A stretch of 64,000 nucleotides of DNA. Origin: Bacilli bacterium (GTDB lineage Bacteria > Bacillota_I > Bacilli_A > RFN20 > CAG-826). The notes under the pieces are model-generated. The model was not told the DNA's origin. It was given only the letters and a program-made list of their open reading frames with translations, and did not search any database. The stretch's first letter is position 1. Each line of letters starts with the position of its first letter. The DNA is taken from contig JAFUHI010000009.1 in the NCBI GenBank assembly GCA_017468925.1, forward strand, positions 62,001-126,000, read 5' to 3'. This document shows, piece by piece, positions 36,160 to 42,460 of this stretch. A program made the translations under genes and the position numbers.

Positions 36160-36223
36160 TTATTTTTAATCATTACATTTATTTGGATAATCCTATAAGT
36201 TAACCCTTTGATATAATTTTTTT

Positions 36224-37555
36224 ATGAGAAAAAGAATCTTGGGCGTAGAAATCAGATATTATTCCTTAGAGTTCTTTTTATATGATGAAAAGATCAATAC
36301 TCTTTCTATACCCACAAAAGGAATCGAAACAACTAGGTTTTACGACGCCTTCAAAGAAGGGATAAGCAAATTGGGTCATAAAAAATATGATGCAATATGT
36401 TTTGTTGGGGAAAACAAGACCATTATCTTTGATGAAGATAGAGAAATAGAAGGAGATTCCACCGCTGGGACAAAAGGGGCTAAAGAAGTAGAAGGGGCGT
36501 TTGATCAAGAAACTATAAAAAAAGAGCTTGGTGTCAGCCTTCCTTTGCCTCCATATTCTCCATTGCCTAGGCTTCTCTACATAAGGAAATATTTTGGAAA
36601 TGATAAGAAAGTTGCAAAAATTAAAGACTTTCTCATAGAGCAGCTGACTGGATATCTAATAAGCGATTCAACAACGTGGGAAGGCCTATCCAAGCCAAGG
36701 TCTAATTCATATAGCGAAACCATGATAGAAAAGTTCGGATTAAGCATCCTTTTGCCAACATTAGAAGATATAGGATTTGCTTGCCCGTCTCTAAAAGATG
36801 ATGTTCAAAAAGACCTCGGATTAGAGAATAAGCCAAAAATCATCAATGGCTGCTCAGCCTTTGCTTCTAGACTTATCGCCTTAGGGATGGATGAAACAAA
36901 GATTGTTGATATAAATGATGATGAAGAGGTTCTTGTGGTTTCTTCCAAAAGAGCTCAATTTGATTCCTCTTATACCACCGAGCCATTTATCGATGGCAGC
37001 CTTTCCTTGGGGATAAACCCATCTCATGGAGCGGCTTTAAAAAGAGGCAAAAACGAAAAAGAATCCCATATTGAAGAGATTTTGGATTCAAATCCACCGA
37101 TAAATCTCCCATATTGGAGAGGATCTTTATTTCCTTCTAGATGTGAATTGGCTTATGCGACATATATAGGTGGAGACATCCATGATAGAAACGCTTTATG
37201 CTATTCTTCACTAGAAGGGGATGCCTTTGCCTCGTTTGATATATTCACCTCCTTCAATAAGAAAAGAAGCAAGATAATAATCGCAAACAACGCAAACAAA
37301 ACGCATTTATCCATCAAGTCATCTTTATTTGATTTGCCAATATACAAAGTAAAGAATGACTCTCCTTCCTTTGGTGCCGTCCTAATCGCCTTATCTTCAT
37401 TTGAGGAAAAGCCTTTAAAAGAGATTCAAGAAAGAGAAATAAAATATTTAGAGGTGGCCATTCCAAATACCAATATTAAAGAAAAACTGCATTCAAGGTA
37501 TGAGAGTTTCCTAAAATATAAGCGAGCCCAATTCAAGGAGAAGGGTAAAATATAG
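36224..37555 (+). CDS. Diverged FGGY carbohydrate-kinase-like protein
   Basis: A 443-residue protein that follows the FGGY kinase plan (ribulo/xylulo/glycerol kinases) but is strongly diverged. Similar segments are ILGVEIRYYSLEFF (for the GxDxGT phosphate loop), YSPLPRLLYIRKYF, FLIEQLTGYLISDSTTW and the C-terminal FGAVLIAL with a terminal YLEVAIPN helix. The first-strand Asp is Glu9, and where family members have GGGDxxA with the catalytic base Asp, this protein has NGCSAFA (Ser211). The second glycine-rich ATP motif is also lost (IIIANNANKTHL). It may be inactive or regulatory. Start: TATAAT lies exactly six bases before the ATG with no ribosome site. tcdA follows after two bases. Confidence 0.65.
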   Translation: MRKRILGVEIRYYSLEFFLYDEKINTLSIPTKGIETTRFYDAFKEGISKLGHKKYDAICFVGENKTIIFDEDREIEGDSTAGTKGAKEVEGAFDQETIKKELGVSLPLPPYSPLPRLLYIRKYFGNDKKVAKIKDFLIEQLTGYLISDSTTWEGLSKPRSNSYSETMIEKFGLSILLPTLEDIGFACPSLKDDVQKDLGLENKPKIINGCSAFASRLIALGMDETKIVDINDDEEVLVVSSKRAQFDSSYTTEPFIDGSLSLGINPSHGAALKRGKNEKESHIEEILDSNPPINLPYWRGSLFPSRCELAYATYIGGDIHDRNALCYSSLEGDAFASFDIFTSFNKKRSKIIIANNANKTHLSIKSSLFDLPIYKVKNDSPSFGAVLIALSSFEEKPLKEIQEREIKYLEVAIPNTNIKEKLHSRYESFLKYKRAQFKEKGKI

Positions 37556-37557
37556 CT

Positions 37558-38283
37558 ATGTCCCATATTTTCGATAGAGCCCAGCTGATATTAGGAAAAG
37601 AGAAGATGGATATTTTAAAATCGTCCCACGTTGCCATCTTTGGTGTTGGGGGAGTGGGGGGCTATGCTTTAGAGTCGCTTGTGAGGATCGGTGTAGGTGA
37701 AATCACAATAATAGACGCCGACACAATAAGCGAAACCAATATCAATAGGCAAATAATCGCCACAACCAAAACAATAGGGCTAAACAAAGTTGATGTGGCA
37801 GAAGCAAGAGCAAAAGAAATAAATCCAGACATCATAATTAATAAGCACAAGCATTTTTATCTGCCAGACAATAAAGGGGATATCAATCTAAAAGACTTTG
37901 ATTTCGTTATAGACGCTATAGATACGGTGTCTGCGAAAATAGATATCATCACCGGATGCAAAGACGCCAACATTCCCATTGTATCTTGCTTTGGATGCGG
38001 CAATAGAATCGACCCGACAAAATTGGTGATAACCGACATTTATAAAACCGAAATGGACCCTTTAGCCAAAGTCATCCGCAAAGAATGCAGAAATAGGGGA
38101 ATAAAGGAATTAAAGGTTGTTTATTCCAAAGAAACCCCATTAAAACCCCTGCAAAACGAGGCTGAATTAGGGGAAAACAAAGGAAAAGCCAAGGGCATTG
38201 CCCCTGGCTCAACTTCATTTGTTCCTTCTGCAGCAGGAATCTATTTAGCCTATATTGCAGTGGAAGAATTGTTTAAACGCTGA
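37558..38283 (+). CDS. tcdA: tRNA threonylcarbamoyladenosine dehydratase (TcdA/CsdL)
   Basis: A 241-residue E1-like enzyme that cyclises t6A37 of ANN-decoding tRNAs to ct6A in an ATP-dependent reaction. The Rossmann start HVAIFGVGGVGGYALESLVRIGVG, DADTISETNINRQI, the adenylation region FDFVIDAIDTVSAK and SCFGCGNRIDPTKL are typical of TcdA, as is the segment VYSKETP. It follows the FGGY-like gene by two bases, with AAGGAGAAGGG 11 bases before its ATG inside that gene. ThiF and MoeB are relatives, but they carry zinc-binding CxxC pairs absent here. Its end overlaps the opposing lipoprotein gene by 11 bases. Confidence 0.9.
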   Translation: MSHIFDRAQLILGKEKMDILKSSHVAIFGVGGVGGYALESLVRIGVGEITIIDADTISETNINRQIIATTKTIGLNKVDVAEARAKEINPDIIINKHKHFYLPDNKGDINLKDFDFVIDAIDTVSAKIDIITGCKDANIPIVSCFGCGNRIDPTKLVITDIYKTEMDPLAKVIRKECRNRGIKELKVVYSKETPLKPLQNEAELGENKGKAKGIAPGSTSFVPSAAGIYLAYIAVEELFKR

Positions 38284-40315
38284 TTGTTCCGTCATTGCAT
38301 TCAACAGTTATTGTTGCGGTTTTCCAGTTTGTCCCTTTTTGCAATGCGTTCCATTGGGCTTTGGTGCCTTTATATCTAATGTTGGCAAAGGAATAGCAAC
38401 GGAGGAAGGTATAATCATTTATTTTGGTTAATGAGCTTCCAAGAGTAACCTTCTGCACGGAAGAATCGCGGAACGCCCCTTCGCCTAAAGTAGTGACATA
38501 TGACAAATCGACATTTGTGGCTGCTGTGCTTTCGAAAGCGTAATTTCCTATTGTCTTCAAAGAAGATGGGAGTGAATAAGAAGTGGCGGGGCAGTTACAG
38601 AACGCACGCGCTTTTAATTCTGTCGTGCCACTTAAAACGGTAACTTTATTTAAATTAGCGGGATAATCGGTTCTATAGATTAAATCTCCGTCATAGTTCT
38701 CGTTGAAAATATAAGATAGATTTTCCCCTCCAGTAGAAGAAGATCCCGTATAGGTGATGGAGATTGAAGTTATTCCGCTGCATCCTGCGAAAGCGCCCTT
38801 TCCAATGGATTCGATGCTGCGAGTTAATGATAGCGATGTTAATCCAACGCATCCTTTGAATGCTTTAGTGCCGATTGATTGGGTGCCAGATAAGCTGAAA
38901 GAAGTTATGGCGGAGCAACCCTCAAACGACGATTCTCCTATTGTTTTGTTGGTTCTGATTGTCGAGACGATGCTTAATTTAGAATCACCTAAGAAACATT
39001 CTTTTCCATAATATACGTTGCCATCGCCCAAAATATTGACGCTCTTTAGTGACGTGCATTCCTGGAATGCGCCATTTGGTATATTGGTTACGCCTTGCGG
39101 CAAGACGATGCTTGTTAAGGAGGAATCTAATTTGAAAACGGAAACTCCCAAGGAAGATAAAGTTGATGTTGTTTTTATCGAAACTTGGCTTAGCGATTCA
39201 CACTCCGCGAAAGCGAAGTTACCTATTGTTTCCAAAGAATCTGGCAAGGCGACAGATTGCAATGAATTGCACTCATTGAAGGCTTGCGATTTGATTTCTT
39301 TTAAAGAGGAAGAAAGGGTGATGGTTTCTATATCGGAACGCCAGAAGGCAATTTCTCCGATAGTTCCGATGTTATCGCCCAAAATCACGTTTTTAGTGCT
39401 TGTATATTTAAATGCCCCATCTCCTATGGCGATGACCGGTTTGTCTTCATATGTGTCTGGGATGATAAGTGGATTGACACCATCTTCTTTTGCCCCAGTG
39501 ACGATATAGCCAGTTCTTTCACTATTCAATTCGAAATTAAGATTTTCATATATCGAAACTTCTTCGAATGTCGCGGTGTACTCCGCATTAGATGTGACTA
39601 CGACAATGTCTGGAGTCCAGCCGGTGAATTTATAAACATAGCCGTCTCTAGCCCCATCTCTAGTTGGGGTATCTTCCTTATATATAGGGGTGGAACCGGC
39701 ATCATATGGCTCTTCGTATATCAAAGACCCATCGTATTGAAGCCATTTTATTGTGTATGATGCGGTTTTCTCTATAAATTGAGCGAATAAATCCGTGTCT
39801 TGAGTTACTTCATATGTTTCAAGTTCAACCAATTCGCCGCCTTCTGATTCACTCCAACCGGTGAATTCGTAATAATGGCCGCCATCACCTTCTCTAGATG
39901 GAACACGCCCTTTGTAAGTCGGAAATTCCCCTTCATAAACTTTGCAGGTGTAAAGCAATTCTGCGTCGTTATAGAAATTGACATCGAAAGAATCGCCGTA
40001 TTTTCTTGTGTATGAATAATCACACACTTTGCAGGTGTATGTTCTTGTATGGTCTTCCTCGTTTGTCGTTACGTTGTAGGTGTGCGCTTCAATATCTTTT
40101 ACGACGTCGTGACCACAGGTGGAAGGGTGCCAATGGTCTGTCTCATCATATTCCCATGCCTCACTAAAAGTATGGACATGTTTATTTCCAGAAGAAGATG
40201 AACTACTAACATCTTCTGATAAAACTGAAGTTTCTGTATCTCCTCCGTTGCATCCGCTTAAAACAAGCGCAGAAGCAATTAAAGCAATCAAACGTGAATA
40301 AAATAATCGTGCCAT
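38273..40315 (-). CDS. Surface lipoprotein with leucine-rich (BspA-like) repeats
   Basis: A 680-residue lipoprotein: signal peptide with lipobox LVLSGC (lipidated Cys22), then a Ser-rich linker. Residues about 45-110 hold a Cys/His module (DHWHPSTCGHDVV, RTYTCKVCDYSYTR). Two InlB-B-type repeats follow (GHYYEFTGWSESEGG and GYVYKFTGWTPD). From about 285 to the end are at least ten LRR_5 repeats of the BspA type (for example KEIKSQAFNECNSLQSVALP and ESIGKGAFAGCSGITSI), ending in the common IRYKGTKAQWNAL tail. Such proteins bind host or dietary surfaces. The ribosome site AAAGAGGT precedes ATG 40315. No secretion partner is nearby. Confidence 0.88.
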   Translation of the reverse strand: MARLFYSRLIALIASALVLSGCNGGDTETSVLSEDVSSSSSSGNKHVHTFSEAWEYDETDHWHPSTCGHDVVKDIEAHTYNVTTNEEDHTRTYTCKVCDYSYTRKYGDSFDVNFYNDAELLYTCKVYEGEFPTYKGRVPSREGDGGHYYEFTGWSESEGGELVELETYEVTQDTDLFAQFIEKTASYTIKWLQYDGSLIYEEPYDAGSTPIYKEDTPTRDGARDGYVYKFTGWTPDIVVVTSNAEYTATFEEVSIYENLNFELNSERTGYIVTGAKEDGVNPLIIPDTYEDKPVIAIGDGAFKYTSTKNVILGDNIGTIGEIAFWRSDIETITLSSSLKEIKSQAFNECNSLQSVALPDSLETIGNFAFAECESLSQVSIKTTSTLSSLGVSVFKLDSSLTSIVLPQGVTNIPNGAFQECTSLKSVNILGDGNVYYGKECFLGDSKLSIVSTIRTNKTIGESSFEGCSAITSFSLSGTQSIGTKAFKGCVGLTSLSLTRSIESIGKGAFAGCSGITSISITYTGSSSTGGENLSYIFNENYDGDLIYRTDYPANLNKVTVLSGTTELKARAFCNCPATSYSLPSSLKTIGNYAFESTAATNVDLSYVTTLGEGAFRDSSVQKVTLGSSLTKINDYTFLRCYSFANIRYKGTKAQWNALQKGTNWKTATITVECNDGTISV

Positions 40316-40423
40316 ATGGTAACCTCTTTTTAAATTATGCTTTAATGTAAAGAAATTTAAAACGATTAATTGTCTTTGAGCCTTTGACAGATTTCAACAC
40401 AATCTTATATTTCAATCATTGGC

Positions 40424-40585
40424 CCAACTCAATTGTGCAACCAGTGGTCGCAATTTTTGAAATTACACCGTCTCCATACTCACCAGCAGATACTTTTTGT
40501 GATAAATAACCACCGATTTCATAATACATCGTTACTAATTCTTCATTGATTTTTCTATAGGCATTTTGACGATGATTTTGAATGA
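40424..40585 (-). pseudogene. Internally deleted copy of DUF1016 nuclease 5' region
   Basis: This stretch is closely similar to two parts of the intact DUF1016 gene: bases about 41514-41550 and 41644-41780. The 104-bp segment between them is missing. In the intact gene the breakpoints lie in near-identical 11-mers GCACTTTTTGA (41540-41550) and GCAATTTTTGA (41644-41654); the copy has a single GCAATTTTTGA (40450-40460). The deletion shifts the frame, and the first 15 or so codons are absent, so this is a dead fragment. Confidence 0.85.
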
Positions 40586-40648
40586 ATTATCTATTAACTA
40601 TTAGATTGGTGTTGATTTTGCTGCTTCCATATGATTTTATAATTTATG

Positions 40649-40692
40649 GAATTCACCCGTGGTAGCTCATGGCTACCGCCTAGTGGGAATTC
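40649..40692. repeat. Long imperfect hairpin flanked by GAATTC arms
   Basis: GAATTC (40649-40654), CCC and GGTAGC (40661-40666) pair with GCTACC (40672-40677), GGG and GAATTC (40687-40692), with loop TCATG. A T-rich run follows on the plus strand, as in a terminator, but no plus-strand gene precedes it. On the minus strand it lies just past the end of the decayed reading frame. Confidence 0.55.
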
Positions 40693-40805
40693 TTTTTATT
40701 TATGTTTTCCCAAATTTTATCAATATCATCGGGACATAATTTATAATCCTTTAAAATCTCACTTAAATATTCCTTTGAATCAATTCTAATATGATGAGGA
40801 CGTCC
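40680..40805 (-). pseudogene. Orphan 41-codon C-terminal coding remnant
   Basis: Downstream of the DUF1016 stop, one minus-strand frame reads GRPHHIRIDSKEYLSEILKD then YKLCPDDIDKIWENINKKNS and stops (TAG 40680-40682). The residue pattern is protein-like (amphipathic helices, strong codon character) but a TGA lies immediately before it and there is no start codon. It looks like the tail of a lost gene. I do not recognise the family. Confidence 0.4.
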
Positions 40806-40817
40806 TCACCATAGTTA

Positions 40818-41816
40818 TTAATCTTCATCGTCAAATGCTTTTTGATATTCAATAAGTTTCTTTTGTAATAGCTTTTTATCAATTAGTTTTGTTTCGTATG
40901 TACTTATAGCGGTAGGCGAATTACTTCTTGTTTGGGCATATTCGACAATTGTCTCATTTTTTGATGAGCATAGAATGATTCCTACACTTGGATTTTCTCC
41001 TCCTTTCCTTTCTTGTCTATCTAATGCCTCAAGATAGAAATTCATTTTTGAAAGATACTCAGGTTCAAATTCACCAATTTTTAATTCAAAAGCAACTAAA
41101 CAAGAATATGCCCTATTATAGAATAAGAGATCAATATAAAAGTCGCGGCCGCCAACTTGAATACGATATTCTTGACCAACAAAAGAAAAGTCTTTGCCTA
41201 TTTCAAGAATAAAATCCTTAAGGTTGCTCATAATCGCACTTTTTAAGTCTTTTTCTTTGTAATTGTTCGGCAAATCAAGGAATTCGAAAGAATAAACATC
41301 TAATAATTTAGTGTTTGGGCAATCTTCTTCTCCAACTACTGGTTCTAAACTTTCTAAAGCATTTCCGTTCGAAAGTAAATATCTTTCATAATAATGACTC
41401 CTTATTTGCCTTTTAAGTTCCCTATACGAATAATTATTTTTCAGACATAAATGAATATAAAATTCCTTAGCCTCAAATGTTTTGGCCTCCTGAATGATTA
41501 ATAAATTATTACTCCAACTCAATTGTGCAGACAGTGTTCGCACTTTTTGATTATCTTTATAGATTTCATAAAATTGTATCATTTGATACAAGTTTCTCTT
41601 GCTAAAGCCATTTAGAGTTGGATATTGTTCTTTGATTTTGTTTGCAATTTTTGAAATTACTCCTTCTCCATATTCACCAGCATTAACTTTTTTTGATAAA
41701 TATTGGCCTATTTCGTAATACATCATCACCAATTCTTCATTGATTTTTCTATAGGCATTTTGACGATGATTTTGAATGATGTTAATAATGTCTTTAAACT
41801 CTAAATCGTTACTCAT
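40818..41816 (-). CDS. DUF1016 (YhcG-like) PD-(D/E)XK nuclease
   Basis: A 332-residue protein with the DUF1016 N-terminal helical domain (ELVMMYYEIGQYLSKKV, YGEGVISKIANKIKEQYP, GFSKRNLYQMIQFYEIY, SWSNNLLIIQEAKT) and a C-terminal PD-(D/E)XK nuclease domain: YRIQVGGRDFYIDLLFYNR, then LVAFELKIGEFEPEYLSKMNFYLEALD with the Asp, Glu-x-Lys core. Members are frequent on mobile and defence islands and are thought to be nucleases; E. coli YhcG is the type. Ribosome site GGAGGA precedes ATG 41816 and sits in the end of the upstream DUF4314-like gene, three bases after whose stop this gene begins. A decayed partial copy lies downstream. Confidence 0.9.
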   Translation of the reverse strand: MSNDLEFKDIINIIQNHRQNAYRKINEELVMMYYEIGQYLSKKVNAGEYGEGVISKIANKIKEQYPTLNGFSKRNLYQMIQFYEIYKDNQKVRTLSAQLSWSNNLLIIQEAKTFEAKEFYIHLCLKNNYSYRELKRQIRSHYYERYLLSNGNALESLEPVVGEEDCPNTKLLDVYSFEFLDLPNNYKEKDLKSAIMSNLKDFILEIGKDFSFVGQEYRIQVGGRDFYIDLLFYNRAYSCLVAFELKIGEFEPEYLSKMNFYLEALDRQERKGGENPSVGIILCSSKNETIVEYAQTRSNSPTAISTYETKLIDKKLLQKKLIEYQKAFDDED

Positions 41817-41819
41817 CTT

Positions 41820-41990
41820 TTAATCCTCCACAATTTCATATTCATCAACACTTGGTATTAAGGCACATCCACACCAACTACCATGAATTTGACCGATATC
41901 GTCGATGTGTTTGACAATGCCGGTCTTGCCGTTATATTGCGGCTCGCCATTCATATGGATGATTCTAATTTTGTCTCCAACTTTGACCAT
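41820..41990 (-). CDS. Small DUF4314-like protein
   Basis: A 56-residue protein starting MVKVGDKIRIIHMNGEP, with GIVKHIDDIGQIHGSW and ALIPSVDEYEIV. The pattern GDKIRLIxM, GTVxxIDDxGQ, LxxDxDEFEI is that of DUF4314, a short SH3-like barrel common on mobile elements. ATG 41990 is preceded by AAAGGAG (42001-42007). It is the first coding gene after the candidate structured RNA and is followed by the DUF1016 nuclease after three bases, so all three are likely one transcript. No role is known for the family that I can state. Confidence 0.8.
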   Translation of the reverse strand: MVKVGDKIRIIHMNGEPQYNGKTGIVKHIDDIGQIHGSWCGCALIPSVDEYEIVED

Positions 41991-42044
41991 AAATAAAATT
42001 CTCCTTTCGTCAGTTAGACATTCTATGTGTCTTCAAAAGGAGAT

Positions 42045-42369
42045 GAATAAAGGCCATCACCATGATGAAAACACCTTTTGCAGTTATCGACTCAGTCCCG
42101 TAACTGCTGGTGTTACATCATCCTTGTGATGGCCACATGCTCAATTATTACTAATCGTGGGGAGCGCGGCGATCTTTTCGCATCCAAGGGCGTCTTTTAT
42201 ATACGACCCCCTCCCTTGGCGCTCATATCGCTACTGGGCAATACTTTCCCCATCGCCGCACCCTAACACGTAGCGCGGCGGCCTATATATTCATTTGCCT
42301 CGGTGTTCCTGCGTATGGTCGACTTCGCTAATGGTTAGTTCATATCGCCCGTGGTCTGAATATATAAGC
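42045..42369 (-). ncRNA. Candidate large structured RNA (unidentified class)
   Basis: About 325 nt, locally richer in G+C than its surroundings, with no credible reading frame. Predicted start 42369, seven bases past a TACAAT box. Helices: 42284-42293 with 42357-42366 (10 pairs, closing the 5' end); 42166-42173 with 42252-42259 (GCGGCGAT/ATCGCCGC, 8 pairs) extended by 42159-42162 with 42261-42263; 42184-42190 with 42213-42219 (7 pairs); and a long 3' hairpin built of 42052-42060/42126-42134, 42062-42067/42116-42121, 42070-42075/42109-42114 and 42080-42086/42101-42107. GCGATATGA and CGCCGCGCT each occur twice. I see no marks of tmRNA, RNase P, SRP or 6S RNA. It may be a free RNA or a long leader of the DUF4314-DUF1016 operon. 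Confidence 0.65.
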
Positions 42370-42375
42370 ATATAT

Positions 42376-42403
42376 ATTGTAGGGAGTTTTTGTCCGATTC
42401 CAA
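42376..42403 (-). promoter_or_regulatory. Promoter for candidate RNA and nuclease operon
   Basis: On the minus strand TTGGAA (42398-42403), 16 bp, then TACAAT (42376-42381). The implied start near 42369 coincides with the 5' edge of the terminal helix of the candidate RNA. Confidence 0.55.
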
Positions 42404-42460
42404 ATCAGAGATGCGAAAATAAAGAAAAAATACAAAATATATACGATTTTCTGGTTGAAT

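Noticed and set aside
42052..42134. Simple rho-independent terminator of the rhamnosidase gene.
   Set aside because: The hairpin is more than 300 bases from that gene's stop, has several internal loops and lacks a proper T run; it belongs better to the candidate RNA.
42045..42369. tmRNA, RNase P, SRP or 6S RNA identity for the structured region.
   Set aside because: There is no tRNA-like 3' end with T-loop or tag frame, no GAGGAAAGUCC/ACAGAAA pair, no SRP tetraloop domain, and no single long bubble hairpin.
42045..42369. Retron or group II intron for the structured region.
   Set aside because: No reverse transcriptase gene or remnant is nearby, and no domain V-like hairpin was seen.
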